The notes beneath the pieces are model-generated. The model saw only the letters and a list, made by a program, of their open reading frames with translations. It was not told the origin of the DNA and searched no databases. A stretch of DNA of 64,000 bases from Aliidiomarina sp047920995. GTDB taxonomy: Bacteria > Pseudomonadota > Gammaproteobacteria > Enterobacterales > Alteromonadaceae. How positions within the stretch are numbered: position 1 is the stretch's first letter; the number at the start of each line of letters is the position of its first letter. A program made the position numbers and the translations under genes. The stretch is taken from the NCBI RefSeq assembly GCF_047920995.1, contig NZ_JBLRWZ010000009.1:8305-72304 (forward strand), given 5' to 3'. Shown here piece after piece: positions 15,702 to 25,286 of this stretch.

Positions 15702-16774
15702 TGGCCGCTGAAAAGATTTTATTTATCGACCGTGATGGTACTCTCGTTGCAGAGCCAGCAATCGATAAACAACTCGATAGCTTAGAAAAATTGGTATACG
15801 AGCCTGGCGTAATTAACGCTCTGCAAGATTTACAAGCCGCCGGTTACACTCTGGTGATGGTAAGTAACCAAGATGGCTTAGGCACCGATAGTTTTCCACA
15901 AGCCGATTTCGATGCGCCACATCAAGCCATGATGGATTTATTTAGCGCCCATGGTATTCGCTTTGCAGATGTGCTGATTTGCCCGCACTTTGATCACGAA
16001 AGCTGTAGCTGCCGCAAGCCCAAACTCGGCTTGGTAAAAGGGTATTTGCAGCAAGGCCGCGTGGATTTTACTACCTCTGCAGTAATTGGCGATCGCGATA
16101 CCGATCTGCAACTGGCAGAGGCCATGGGGATTGCCGGCATTCGTTACGAACGCATCGCGCTTGGCTGGCCTGCCATTGTGAAGCAGCTTACCCAACAGCA
16201 GCGTACTGCTGAGGTAACTCGCACTACTAAAGAAACCGATATTAATATTCAGGTGAATTTGGATGAGCGTGGGCCAATCAAAATTCACACTGGCTTGGGC
16301 TTTTTCGATCACATGCTCGAACAGATCGCCACCCATGGCGGATTTTCATTACAAATAAGTGTGCAAGGCGATTTGCACATCGATGATCACCACACGGTTG
16401 AAGATACCGCATTAGCTTTAGGCGAAGCATTACACAAAGCAATGGGCGATAAGCGTGGCATTGGCCGCTTTGGCTTCGTACTGCCAATGGATGAGTGCCG
16501 CGCTGAGTGTATTCTCGATATTTCCGGCCGGCCGTTTTTGGTGTTTAGCGCCGATTTTACTGCCGAAACCGTAGGCCAACTGGGTACGCAAATGGTAGAG
16601 CACTTTTTCCGCTCGCTGTGCGATACCATGAAAGTATCACTGCACCTCAGCACCACTGAAGGCAACGCGCATCACCAGGTAGAAAGTTTGTTTAAAGTGT
16701 TCGGCCGTGGCCTGCGCCAAGCTATTCAGAAAAGTGGTAGCGAAATGCCATCGAGTAAAGGGGTTTTGGCATGA
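15701..16774 (+). CDS. hisB: Bifunctional histidinol-phosphatase / imidazoleglycerol-phosphate dehydratase
   Basis: N-terminal HAD phosphatase: FIDRDGTLV (D10, D12), Zn-binding CPHFDHESCSCRKPK, GDRDTDLQLA. C-terminal IGPD domain from about residue 168: RTTKETDI, HTGLGFFDHMLEQIATHG, DDHHTVEDTALALG, HHQVESLFKVFGRGL. The fused form is typical of gammaproteobacteria. TAATG overlap with hisC and ATGA overlap with hisH show tight coupling. Length 357, as in E. coli (355). Confidence 0.97.
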   Translation: MAAEKILFIDRDGTLVAEPAIDKQLDSLEKLVYEPGVINALQDLQAAGYTLVMVSNQDGLGTDSFPQADFDAPHQAMMDLFSAHGIRFADVLICPHFDHESCSCRKPKLGLVKGYLQQGRVDFTTSAVIGDRDTDLQLAEAMGIAGIRYERIALGWPAIVKQLTQQQRTAEVTRTTKETDINIQVNLDERGPIKIHTGLGFFDHMLEQIATHGGFSLQISVQGDLHIDDHHTVEDTALALGEALHKAMGDKRGIGRFGFVLPMDECRAECILDISGRPFLVFSADFTAETVGQLGTQMVEHFFRSLCDTMKVSLHLSTTEGNAHHQVESLFKVFGRGLRQAIQKSGSEMPSSKGVLA

Positions 16775-17448
16775 GTTTCGAACACGTGAACTTGGTGATC
16801 GTGAATACCCGCGTGGCGAACTTGGCATCGGTTGATTTTGCCTTTCGGCGTTTGGGTATTACTCCAACCATTAGCGCCGATCCTGCAGTAATCAAGGCCG
16901 CTAGCCACGTAGTTTTACCCGGCGTAGGTACTGCGGGTGCAGCCATGCGCTCGCTCGAAAGCCTAGGTTTAGTGCCCGTATTGCAAGCCTTAACCCAGCC
17001 CGTATTAGGTATCTGTTTAGGTATGCAAATGCTTACCGAGCGCTCCGCAGAAGTAGGTAAAGGCTCGTTAATTGCCGCCCAAACCGCAAAAATCACTGCG
17101 GCTGCAGAAAGCTATGTAAATTGCATCGGCGTAATCCCCGGCAGTATCGAGCGCATGCAAGCTGCGGCAAACATGCCACTTCCGCACATGGGGTGGAACG
17201 AAACCAGCACCGTGAACGAACAAGGCGAACAACACCCAATCTTTAAAGGCTTAACGCAACCGTGGTTCTATTATGTGCATAGCTTTGCCGCGCCAATCGG
17301 CTCGAGCACGATTGCCACATGCGAATACAGCATGCCGTTCTCTGCCGCTATTGCCCATAACAACTTCATTGGCGTGCAGTTTCACCCTGAACGCTCTGGT
17401 GTAGATGGCGCCCATGTTTTACAGAATTTCTTGGAGTTTTCATGTTAA
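16771..17448 (+). CDS. hisH: Imidazole glycerol phosphate synthase, glutaminase subunit
   Basis: Releases ammonia from glutamine and channels it to HisF. Catalytic Cys in LGICLGMQML and His/Glu in GVQFHPERSG are present, along with PGVGTAGAAM. Length 225, about 30 residues longer than E. coli HisH (196), with extra residues around AAQTAKITAAAESYVNCIG. Overlaps hisB by 4 bp and hisA by 7 bp. Confidence 0.96.
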   Translation: MSFEHVNLVIVNTRVANLASVDFAFRRLGITPTISADPAVIKAASHVVLPGVGTAGAAMRSLESLGLVPVLQALTQPVLGICLGMQMLTERSAEVGKGSLIAAQTAKITAAAESYVNCIGVIPGSIERMQAAANMPLPHMGWNETSTVNEQGEQHPIFKGLTQPWFYYVHSFAAPIGSSTIATCEYSMPFSAAIAHNNFIGVQFHPERSGVDGAHVLQNFLEFSC

Positions 17449-18179
17449 TTCCAGCATTAGATTTAATTGATGGCCAAGTAGTACGGCTGGTAAAAGGCGA
17501 TTTCGCCCAACAAACCACCTACTCAAGCGATCCCGTAGCAGTGGCTTGCCAGTACCGCGATAGCGGTGCCGAATTTATTCACTTAGTTGATCTTGATGGC
17601 GCTCGCAACCCGGCCAAACGGCAACTCGCTTTACTGGCTGAAATCACCAAGCAAACAGGCCTACCGGTACAAACGGGCGGTGGCATTCGCAGCAAAAGTG
17701 ATGTGCAGCAATTACTTGCCGCCGGTGTACAACGCGCAGTAATTGGCTCGAAAGCGGTAAAAGATCCAGCCGAAGTATTAGCCTGGCTGCACGAGTTTGG
17801 TCCCGAAGCCATCGTTTTGGCGCTCGATATCCACATCGATGCAGATGGCCAACGCTGGCTCGCTACCGAAGGCTGGCAAGAACAAAGTAATGTTACCCTC
17901 GATGCCGTGCTGCAAGCCTATATCGCTGCCGGCTTGCGCCATGTGTTATGCACCGATATTAGCCGCGATGGTACGCTTACCGGCGCCAATGTGGCCTTAT
18001 ATAGCGAGCTCAAGAAGCAATATCCAAGCATTGCTTGGCAAGCCTCTGGCGGTGTTGCTGGGCTGAATGATTTAACCGAGCTAAAAGCACAGAATTGCGA
18101 TAGCGTGATTCTCGGGAAAGCCTTGCTTACCGGGAAGTTCACCCTCGAGGAGGCACTCGCATGCTGGCAAAACGCATAA
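17442..18179 (+). CDS. hisA: ProFAR isomerase
   Basis: TIM-barrel isomerase acting on N'-formimino-phosphoribosyl-AICAR. Seen: LIPALDLIDGQVVRLVKGDF, DLDGARNP, PVQTGGGIRS, and CTDISRDGTLTGANV with the second catalytic aspartate/threonine region. Length 245, matching E. coli. Overlaps hisF by 19 bp. Confidence 0.97.
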   Translation: MLIPALDLIDGQVVRLVKGDFAQQTTYSSDPVAVACQYRDSGAEFIHLVDLDGARNPAKRQLALLAEITKQTGLPVQTGGGIRSKSDVQQLLAAGVQRAVIGSKAVKDPAEVLAWLHEFGPEAIVLALDIHIDADGQRWLATEGWQEQSNVTLDAVLQAYIAAGLRHVLCTDISRDGTLTGANVALYSELKKQYPSIAWQASGGVAGLNDLTELKAQNCDSVILGKALLTGKFTLEEALACWQNA

Positions 18180-18934
18180 TTCCCTGTTTAGATGTTCGCG
18201 ATGGCCAAGTGGTGAAAGGCGTACAGTTTCGTAATCATGAAATTGTGGGTGATATCGTACCCTTAGCCACCCGCTACGCCGCCGAAGGCGCCGATGAGCT
18301 GGTATTTTATGATATTACCGCCAGCGCCGATAACCGCGTGGTGGATAAATCATGGGTAAGCCGGGTAGCGGAAGTAATTAATATTCCCTTCGCGGTTGCC
18401 GGCGGCATCCAAAGCGTAGAGCAAGCGCGGGAAATTTTAGCCATGGGCGCCGATAAAATCTCGGTGAACTCACCTGCCCTGCGCCGCCCAGATTTGATTA
18501 ACGAGCTAGTGGATGAATTCGGCCAGCAGTGTGTGGTGATTGGTGTAGATAGCTTCTACAACGCCGAAACCGGTGAATATGAAGTATATAAATTCACTGG
18601 CGATGAAGGCCGCACCCAGAAAACTACGTGGCAAACCGCCGATTGGGTGAGCGAAGTAATCCACCGCGGTGCTGGCGAAATTGTGCTCAACTGTATGAAC
18701 CAAGATGGCGTGCGCCAAGGTTACGATATCGAACAGCTCGCAGCGATTCGGCAAATTTGCAATGTACCCTTGATTGCTAGCGGTGGTGCCGGCGCGATAG
18801 AACATTTCACCCAAGTATTCCAGCAAGCCAATGTTGATGGTGCACTAGCGGCATCGGTATTTCACAAAGGCGTGATTGCCATCAACACACTAAAAGAAAA
18901 TTTGCGCGATAGCGGTGTACCTATTCGCTACTAA
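18161..18934 (+). CDS. hisF: Imidazole glycerol phosphate synthase, cyclase subunit
   Basis: TIM-barrel cyclase, partner of HisH. Catalytic aspartates in IPCLDVRDGQVVKGVQF and in the barrel-end segment LNCMNQDGVRQGYD; VAGGIQSVEQAREIL and ASGGAGAIEHF are typical phosphate-binding loops. Length 257, as in E. coli (258). Confidence 0.97.
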   Translation: MLAKRIIPCLDVRDGQVVKGVQFRNHEIVGDIVPLATRYAAEGADELVFYDITASADNRVVDKSWVSRVAEVINIPFAVAGGIQSVEQAREILAMGADKISVNSPALRRPDLINELVDEFGQQCVVIGVDSFYNAETGEYEVYKFTGDEGRTQKTTWQTADWVSEVIHRGAGEIVLNCMNQDGVRQGYDIEQLAAIRQICNVPLIASGGAGAIEHFTQVFQQANVDGALAASVFHKGVIAINTLKENLRDSGVPIRY

Positions 18935-18943
18935 GGAAAACGC

Positions 18944-19573
18944 ATGATCATTACCAACGAAAATAGCACTGAACTTGCGTGGGCAAAAATGGATGGTTTA
19001 TTGCCAGCCATGGTGCAAGATAGCGAAAGTGGCCGTTTGCTCATGCAAGGCTACATGAATCAAGAAGCGCTTGCGCAAACCCTCAGCACTGGCAAAGTTA
19101 CCTTCTTTAGCCGTAGCAAGCAGCGTTTATGGATGAAAGGCGAAAGTTCAGGCCATGAACTGCTACTCGATTCAGTTACCGGTGATTGCGATGCCGACGC
19201 CCTGCTAGTGCAAGCGCGGCCGCAAGGGCCAACCTGCCATCTTGGTAATGAAACCTGTTGGCTACCGGCCGCACAACCTGTTGCCAGTGAGCTGATTGAA
19301 TTGGAACGCACGATTGCTGCGCGCAAAGCAGATTTGGCCGCGGGAAACCCGGGTTCCAGTTACACGGCAAAATTGCTCAATGATGGTATTCGCCGCTGTG
19401 CCCAAAAAGTAGGCGAAGAAGGTGTTGAAGTGGCACTTGCCGCAGTTGTACAGAACGATGAAGCCTTACTAAACGAAAGTGCCGATTTGCTCTATCACTT
19501 GTTAGTAGTGTTGCAGGCGCGTGATTTATCACTTGCCGATGTAGTGGCTGTGCTGCGCCAGCGCAAGCGCTAA
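18944..19573 (+). CDS. hisI: Bifunctional phosphoribosyl-AMP cyclohydrolase / phosphoribosyl-ATP pyrophosphatase
   Basis: Steps 2 and 3 of histidine synthesis in one protein (HisIE). HisI part: LMQGYMNQEALAQTL, FFSRSKQRLWMKGESSGH, DCDADALLV with Zn cysteines around CHLGNETCW. HisE part from about residue 112: SYTAKLLNDGIRRCAQKVGEEGVEVALAA. Last gene of the operon, 9 bp after hisF. It ends 15 bp from the convergent MATE gene with no visible terminator between them. Confidence 0.96.
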   Translation: MIITNENSTELAWAKMDGLLPAMVQDSESGRLLMQGYMNQEALAQTLSTGKVTFFSRSKQRLWMKGESSGHELLLDSVTGDCDADALLVQARPQGPTCHLGNETCWLPAAQPVASELIELERTIAARKADLAAGNPGSSYTAKLLNDGIRRCAQKVGEEGVEVALAAVVQNDEALLNESADLLYHLLVVLQARDLSLADVVAVLRQRKR

Positions 19574-19588
19574 TCCAGAGCGCTAACG

Positions 19589-20956
19589 CTAATCCGCGTG
19601 CGCTTTGCCCTGCAGTTCCCAATTGTGATGTACACGGTACAAGCGTACCGTGAGCATTACCGCTGCCACACTTAAGCCGGAAATAAAGCCAATCCAGAAC
19701 CCTGCAGCGCCCATCCGTGGCACAATCAGATCCGTAAGCCCCAGCACTACACCCACGGTTAAACCAAAAGGCCAGTAGGCAATAAGGGTAACAATCATGG
19801 AAGCCCGGGTATCTTTATAGCCCCGCAAAGCGCCAATCGAAATCGCTTGGAACGTATCGGATATCGTGAAAATAGCGGCCAAACCCAATAACGTGCTAGC
19901 CAGCGCAATGATCTCGGCGTCGGTAGTGTACAACGAAGCCAACCAACGGCCCCCTAACCACATCCCTAAGCCGTTTACCGTGGCAAAACTCACCCCAAGC
20001 AGCAACGCCACTTTAAATGCATTCATGGCGTCTTCCGAGCGTTGGGCACCCAGAGCAAAGCCAATCCGTAAGGTTACCGCCATACTCAAACTCAACGGGA
20101 ACATATACACCAACGAGGAAACATTCAGCGCAATTTGGTGGCCCGAAACCACGATAGCGCCCAATGGCGCAATAAGGATGGCCACCGCGGCAAACAAGCT
20201 GGTTTCAAAGAATAGAGCCATCGATATCGGAAAGCCTAAGCGCACAAAGTGGGTAATATCATCCCAGTTCGGCGGATAAAATTTCGCAAAGGGTGCTACC
20301 TTCTTGTAACGTTTGGCCACCAACACATAGCCCAACAAGCTTAATGCCATACCCCAAAGTACAATAGCTGAAGCCACACCAGCACCAGCGCCTCCAAGAG
20401 CCGGCATACCTAACTTGCCGTAAATAAAGATGTAGTTCACAGGAATATTGATCAGCAACCCAATAATCCCAATCACCAGAGATGGCATGGTATGCGATAA
20501 ACCTTCACAGAGGTTACGCAACACTACATACAATACAAAGGCTGGCAGGCCCCACATGATATAACGCAAATAAGCGATGGTTTTATCGCGGAAATCTTCT
20601 TCCACATCCAGCACACCTAAAAAGTACGGCGCTAAATACAACAAAATACCGGTAAGTACTGCACCAATAATGCAGGTGTACAATGATTGTTGGAAGTGCC
20701 GCGCCACTTGGCTGCGCTCATTAGCGCCATCACAATGAGAAATAACTGGCGCCAGGGCGAGGCCAAGGCCAAAAACTAGCAAGGTAAGTGGCACCCACAC
20801 CGAGCCGCCCACAGAAACAGCAGCCAAATCAGTTGCGCCTACGCGCCCCGCCATCAGGGTGTCTACCACTCCCATCAGCATCTGCGTAAGTTGCGCAATT
20901 AAAATTGGGCCGGTTAGTAAACCAAGCTTTTTCGTTTCAGGCCATAAGTGGCGCAT
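19589..20956 (-). CDS. MATE family multidrug/Na+ antiporter (NorM/MdtK type)
   Basis: Inner-membrane exporter of cationic drugs with about 12 transmembrane helices. The N-terminal GPILIAQLTQMLMGVVDTLMAGRVGATDLAAVSVG is characteristic of NorM/MdtK; the second half repeats the motif around GFPISMALFFETSLFAAVAIL. Length 455, as in MdtK. Convergent with hisI. The upstream hydrolase gene ends 85 bp away on the same strand. Confidence 0.92.
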   Translation of the reverse strand: MRHLWPETKKLGLLTGPILIAQLTQMLMGVVDTLMAGRVGATDLAAVSVGGSVWVPLTLLVFGLGLALAPVISHCDGANERSQVARHFQQSLYTCIIGAVLTGILLYLAPYFLGVLDVEEDFRDKTIAYLRYIMWGLPAFVLYVVLRNLCEGLSHTMPSLVIGIIGLLINIPVNYIFIYGKLGMPALGGAGAGVASAIVLWGMALSLLGYVLVAKRYKKVAPFAKFYPPNWDDITHFVRLGFPISMALFFETSLFAAVAILIAPLGAIVVSGHQIALNVSSLVYMFPLSLSMAVTLRIGFALGAQRSEDAMNAFKVALLLGVSFATVNGLGMWLGGRWLASLYTTDAEIIALASTLLGLAAIFTISDTFQAISIGALRGYKDTRASMIVTLIAYWPFGLTVGVVLGLTDLIVPRMGAAGFWIGFISGLSVAAVMLTVRLYRVHHNWELQGKAHAD

Positions 20957-21041
20957 ATCGGGTTCTCACATCTGGCGCGTTAAGTTTATTATGTGGCAAA
21001 TCGCCAACATAAAGCTTAGCACCGGGTTCCTACTACGAGTA

Positions 21042-21905
21042 TCAATACTCAGGAATTGCTTGCATGGAGCGCAAGGCGTTAATCAATAAAGGTGTAATTT
21101 TATCGGCGGCAACCAACGGCGCCATATGCCCTGCATCCACATCTAAGTGAATACAGTTGGGCAAGGTGTTGGCTAGATTCTCAGCCACAGTGCGACTAGA
21201 AAGTGGCGATTGTACACCGTGAAACAGCACTACCGGGCACTGGATAGCCGCATATTCTGCTAACGCAGTGGGTTCATCAATCAACGCATGGAAATCCGCC
21301 TGCACTTTCGTTTGCTGTGCGATCATCATAGTGCGTGCTGCCTCAGGCAGCTTGGCGAAATAGCCGGGTTGATTCCAGTAATCAACAAAAGCAGCTGCCG
21401 CTTCGGCGTTCGAACGCTCATCCATTTGCCGCGCTATATCCACAATTTCTTGGCGAGCAGGAGTATGCTTTGCTAGCACATGAAAGCTTACCGGCTCATA
21501 TAACACCAATCCCTGTACTTGTTCAGGGTAAGTTAATGCCCAGCGTAACGCCGCCGCGCCACCATACGAGTGCCCTACTAGAAATACTGGCTCAGGGCCT
21601 CCCGGAGCGCAGCTAGTATGTGCAGCAAAAGGGTTCTCAGCGAACTGGTGCGCATTCTGCAACATCGCTAGCTCATTAGCTAAGCGAAACTCAGCAGCAG
21701 GCTTGGTTAATGGAGCGCCTTTGCCATAGCCAACTAAATCAGCCGCCACAAACTCAGGCATTGGAAAAGCAACGCCCGCCAATGAAGGGCGGGCGTTAGT
21801 GTTATCGTTTTCGCTACCGGCGCGCAACGTACGCAGCGCCTTCGCTAGAAACCGCCACTGCCCGCTATGGCTTTGCGAGCTATGCAGCGCAACAATCTTG
21901 GTCAT
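21042..21905 (-). CDS. Alpha/beta hydrolase fold protein
   Basis: A 287-residue serine hydrolase: VALHSSQSHSGQWRFLA near the start, nucleophile elbow LVGHSYGGAAALRWAL, acid region around CPVVLFHGVQSPLSS and catalytic His in DVDAGHMAPLV. Substrate unknown. It reads toward the MATE gene and away from MAPEG/adk (79 bp after the MAPEG stop), so may belong to either unit or stand alone. Confidence 0.83.
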   Translation of the reverse strand: MTKIVALHSSQSHSGQWRFLAKALRTLRAGSENDNTNARPSLAGVAFPMPEFVAADLVGYGKGAPLTKPAAEFRLANELAMLQNAHQFAENPFAAHTSCAPGGPEPVFLVGHSYGGAAALRWALTYPEQVQGLVLYEPVSFHVLAKHTPARQEIVDIARQMDERSNAEAAAAFVDYWNQPGYFAKLPEAARTMMIAQQTKVQADFHALIDEPTALAEYAAIQCPVVLFHGVQSPLSSRTVAENLANTLPNCIHLDVDAGHMAPLVAADKITPLLINALRSMQAIPEY

Positions 21906-21984
21906 GCACTTAAATCTCTACACAGAAAAAACGTTATCAGCACCTAACAAGGCAAGTGTTCCCTGCCCCGCTAGGCGCATTCTA

Positions 21985-22377
21985 TTAGCTACCTAAAACA
22001 AAGCCAATTAAGTAACCTGCCGCGAGCAATAACATCGCGAACGTACCTAATACGCCAATCGAGCGATAAGGGCTAACACCGATCGTTTTAGTAAGGCCAA
22101 TCGCATGGTTAATACGCGCTACAAATAACAGCCCGCCCAAGCCATATAACCATAATGGGCTAGCACCGTTCAGCTCCATTAAACCGAGCAAAATGAGTGC
22201 CAACGGCACATATTCCGCAAAGTTACCATGCACACGAACAGCGGCTTTTAAATCAGGGCTTTCGCCAGTACCTATGCCTACTTTATCGCGCCAACGTAAG
22301 CGAATAATGCGGAACGCCAACACCATGTAAAGCAAGGTTAAGATTGCTGCAAATAAACTCGTAATCGGTAGTAGCAT
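21985..22377 (-). CDS. MAPEG family membrane protein
   Basis: Four predicted membrane helices over 130 residues. The family's glutathione-site segment is visible as VRVHGNFAEYVPLALILLGLMEL, resembling the YecN branch of MAPEG (membrane-associated proteins in eicosanoid and glutathione metabolism). Bacterial members are mostly uncharacterised; glutathione transferase or peroxidase activity is possible. Its start is 5 bp beyond the adk stop, so it is co-transcribed with adk. Confidence 0.85.
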   Translation of the reverse strand: MLLPITSLFAAILTLLYMVLAFRIIRLRWRDKVGIGTGESPDLKAAVRVHGNFAEYVPLALILLGLMELNGASPLWLYGLGGLLFVARINHAIGLTKTIGVSPYRSIGVLGTFAMLLLAAGYLIGFVLGS

Positions 22378-22382
22378 AGTAA

Positions 22383-23027
22383 TTAGCCTAGAATTTCTTG
22401 CAGTTGATGGTTGATGTCATCCACTTTCTGGGTGCCATCGATTTTGTGGCATGCCACCACGCCTTGCTCAGCAAGATTGCTGTAATACGCTACCAAAGGT
22501 TCGGTTTGCTCATGATAAATCTTCAAGCGCTTGCGAACCGTGGCTTCTTTATCATCTTCACGCACTACCAAATCTTCACCGGTAACGTCGTCTTTACCAT
22601 CTTTTTTCGGTGGGTTATAGCTCACGTGATACACACGGCCAGAACCCGGATGCACTCTGCGGCCAGCCATACGTTCTACAATCACGTCATCAGCCACATC
22701 GAATTCCAGCACATAATCGATTTTAATACCGGCTTCTTGCATCGCATCCGCTTGCGGAATAGTGCGCGGGAAGCCATCTAGTAAAAAGCCATTGCTACAA
22801 TCTTCTTGGGTAATGCGCTCTTGCACCAAGCCAATCATAATATCATCGGAAACCAATTGGCCTGCATCCATCACTTCTTTCGCCTTCTTGCCAAGCTCTG
22901 TACCTGCTTTAATCGCAGCACGCAGCATGTCCCCGGTCGAAATCTGTGGAATATGATAAGTATTCATCAGAAATTGGGCTTGTGTGCCCTTCCCTGCGCC
23001 TGGCGCACCCAGCAGAATGATCCGCAT
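22383..23027 (-). CDS. adk: Adenylate kinase
   Basis: Interconverts ATP + AMP and 2 ADP. P-loop LLGAPGAGKGTQ at residues 5-16, GFPRTIPQADAM, the LID-domain segment RVHPGSGRVYHVSYNPPK, and VAYYSNLAEQ. ATG at 23027 (214 residues, as in E. coli) follows GGGG; the 27-residue upstream extension has no family match. Follows htpG as in E. coli but is separated from it by a bidirectional terminator. Confidence 0.97.
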   Translation of the reverse strand: MRIILLGAPGAGKGTQAQFLMNTYHIPQISTGDMLRAAIKAGTELGKKAKEVMDAGQLVSDDIMIGLVQERITQEDCSNGFLLDGFPRTIPQADAMQEAGIKIDYVLEFDVADDVIVERMAGRRVHPGSGRVYHVSYNPPKKDGKDDVTGEDLVVREDDKEATVRKRLKIYHEQTEPLVAYYSNLAEQGVVACHKIDGTQKVDDINHQLQEILG

Positions 23028-23123
23028 GGTTAATCCCCTAAGTTTGTAGTGTTGGATAGATGTAAAATTTATGCGCCCAACTTTACCCCTCCAAGGCCGA
23101 AATAACAAGGCCGACCATAGTCT

Positions 23124-23158
23124 AAAAAAGCCCGATTTCCGAGGAAATCGAGCTTTTT
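23124..23158. terminator. Bidirectional terminator between htpG and adk
   Basis: Hairpin with arms AAAAAAGCCCGATTTCC and GGAAATCGAGCTTTTT (one mismatch), loop GAG, with A-run on one side and T-run on the other. On the minus strand it ends transcripts from htpG (stop at 23274) before adk, so adk needs its own promoter in 23028-23123. Confidence 0.85.
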
Positions 23159-23273
23159 AAATAATAACGAATGTGCTTACTTGCGCAGGTTACAAAGCGG
23201 CCACCCTATACGGTAAATATCATGCTATCAACCGCACCGGGCGCTAACTTTCCCTGCAGCTAGCGAGCGAACA

Positions 23274-25190
23274 TTACAGGGCTAGCATCAGTTTGTTCAA
23301 GCGGCGTACAAAGGTGCTTGGATCTTTCAAGCTACCGCGTTCCGCTAACGTAGCCTGCTCAAGCAACAATTCCGCCCACTCACCAAAGCGTTCTTCATCC
23401 TGCTCATCGGCCACACGCTGCACCAATGGATGCTCAGGATTCAGCTCAAAAATGTACTTAGTTTCTGGTACTTTTTGCCCTGCCGCTTCCATTAACTTCG
23501 CCATTTGCGTGCTCATATCGTTATCATCGGTAACAATACAGGCAGGTGAATCGGTTAGCCGGTGCGTTACCCGAACCTTTTTCACTTTATCGCCTAAGGT
23601 TTTCTCAAAGCGTTGCACGGTACCTTCGAAATCCTTCTCCAGTTTCTCATGCTCAGCCTTGTCTTGTTCATCATCCAAATCGCCCAAATCTAAATCACCA
23701 CGGGTAACCGATTGGAATTTCTTCTCTTTGTACTCGGTTAAGTGGCTCATTAGCCATTCATCAATACGATCTGAAAGTAACAACACTTCCACGCCTTTCT
23801 TGCGGAAGATTTCCAATGCTGGGTTGTTTTTCGCCGCTTCATAGCTATCAGCAACAATATAGTAAATCGCCTCTTGGCCTTCCTTCATGCGCTCAATGTA
23901 GGCGTCTAAAGAAACACGCTGCTCAGCGCTATCTTCATGAGAAGAAGTAAAGCGCAACAGTTCACAAATGCGTTCGATGTTCGCTTGGTCTTCCGCTGGG
24001 CCTTCTTTCAATACGTTACCAAAGTTATCCCAGAAGCTGTTGTATGCTTCAACATCATCTTTGGCCAATTTCACCAAGCTTTGCAGCACTTTTTTCGTGC
24101 TCGCACTGCGCATTGCTCGGGTTACTTTATTATCCTGTAAAATCTCCCGCGAAACATTCAGCGGTAAATCATTAGAATCAATTAAACCACGCACGAAGCG
24201 CAGGTAAGTAGGCATAAACTGTTCCGCATCGTCCATAATGAACACGCGCTGCACATATAACTTAATGCCTTTCTGATTTTCTCGGTTCCACAAATCCCAA
24301 GGCGCCCGCTTTGGAATGAACAACAAGCTAGTGTACTCGTGCTTCCCTTCAACCTTGTTGTGGCTCCACAGCAACGGATCATCAAAATCATGCGCTACCG
24401 ATTTATAAAACTCTTGGTACTCTTCCTTACTAATGTCTGCTTTCTCGCGCAACCACAAGGCTTTACCAGCATTTACGGTTTCCCATTCACCCGGCTGCGC
24501 AGGAATTTTCTCGCCATCAGGGCCATCGCGCTCAGGCTGCTCATCCTTCCACATCTGCACCGGAATACTCAGATGATCAGAGTACGTTGTTACAATCTCG
24601 CGCAACTTCCAATTATCTAAAAATTCATCTTCACCCTCACGCAAATGCAGGGTAATTTCCGTACCACGGCCCTCTTTGCTAATCGGTGCAATGGTAAATT
24701 CGCCATCGCCTGCAGATTGCCATTCTACCGCTTCATCTTTGCCGAGCCCGGCTGCGCGAGTGCGCACCGTTACTTGATCGGCAACAATAAAGGCCGAGTA
24801 AAAACCCACCCCAAATTGGCCAATCATCTGTGAATCTTTGCTTTGGTCGCCAGAAAGTTGGCTAAAGAATTCTTTGGTACCCGATTTAGCAATGGTGCCC
24901 AAGTGGCTCATTACATCATCGCGGCTCATACCAATGCCATTATCACTAATGGTAATGCTGCGCGCGTCTTTGTTAATGCTAATCCGCACCCGTAACTCAG
25001 CATCATTATCGAACAGTGCATTATTTTCTAACGCTTTAAAACGTAGCTTATCGGCTGCATCCGAAGCGTTGGAAATAAGCTCACGAAGAAAGATATCCTT
25101 ATTCGAGTACAGCGAATGAATCATCAAGTGCAGAAGCTGCTTTACCTCTGTTTGAAAACCGTGTTTTTCAGCATGCTGATGGTCAGCCAT
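23274..25190 (-). CDS. htpG: Chaperone protein HtpG (bacterial Hsp90)
   Basis: ATP-dependent dimeric cytoplasmic chaperone. GHKL ATPase motifs: LISNASDAADKLR, DNGIGMSRDDV, GQFGVGFYSAFIVADQV. Middle and C-terminal domains follow (RVFIMDDAEQFMPTYLRFVRG, RVTHRLTDSPACIV). Length 638 against 624 in E. coli. Preceded by a near-consensus heat-shock promoter. Confidence 0.97.
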   Translation of the reverse strand: MADHQHAEKHGFQTEVKQLLHLMIHSLYSNKDIFLRELISNASDAADKLRFKALENNALFDNDAELRVRISINKDARSITISDNGIGMSRDDVMSHLGTIAKSGTKEFFSQLSGDQSKDSQMIGQFGVGFYSAFIVADQVTVRTRAAGLGKDEAVEWQSAGDGEFTIAPISKEGRGTEITLHLREGEDEFLDNWKLREIVTTYSDHLSIPVQMWKDEQPERDGPDGEKIPAQPGEWETVNAGKALWLREKADISKEEYQEFYKSVAHDFDDPLLWSHNKVEGKHEYTSLLFIPKRAPWDLWNRENQKGIKLYVQRVFIMDDAEQFMPTYLRFVRGLIDSNDLPLNVSREILQDNKVTRAMRSASTKKVLQSLVKLAKDDVEAYNSFWDNFGNVLKEGPAEDQANIERICELLRFTSSHEDSAEQRVSLDAYIERMKEGQEAIYYIVADSYEAAKNNPALEIFRKKGVEVLLLSDRIDEWLMSHLTEYKEKKFQSVTRGDLDLGDLDDEQDKAEHEKLEKDFEGTVQRFEKTLGDKVKKVRVTHRLTDSPACIVTDDNDMSTQMAKLMEAAGQKVPETKYIFELNPEHPLVQRVADEQDEERFGEWAELLLEQATLAERGSLKDPSTFVRRLNKLMLAL

Positions 25191-25234
25191 GGTGATTACT
25201 CTCCTGAAGTATCGTGTTAATAACCTGGTTTAAG

Positions 25235-25263
25235 TTATGGGGATACAGGATCAGGAATTCAAG
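25235..25263 (-). promoter_or_regulatory. Sigma-32 heat-shock promoter of htpG
   Basis: On the minus strand: CTTGAA (25258-25263), 15-bp spacer, CCCCATAA (25235-25242). This is close to the E. coli sigma-32 consensus (CTTGAAA, 13-15 bp, CCCCATNT). It lies about 45 bp upstream of the htpG ATG, directly behind recR. Confidence 0.85.
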
Positions 25264-25286
25264 GGTAAACAGAGAAATTTGTGGGG

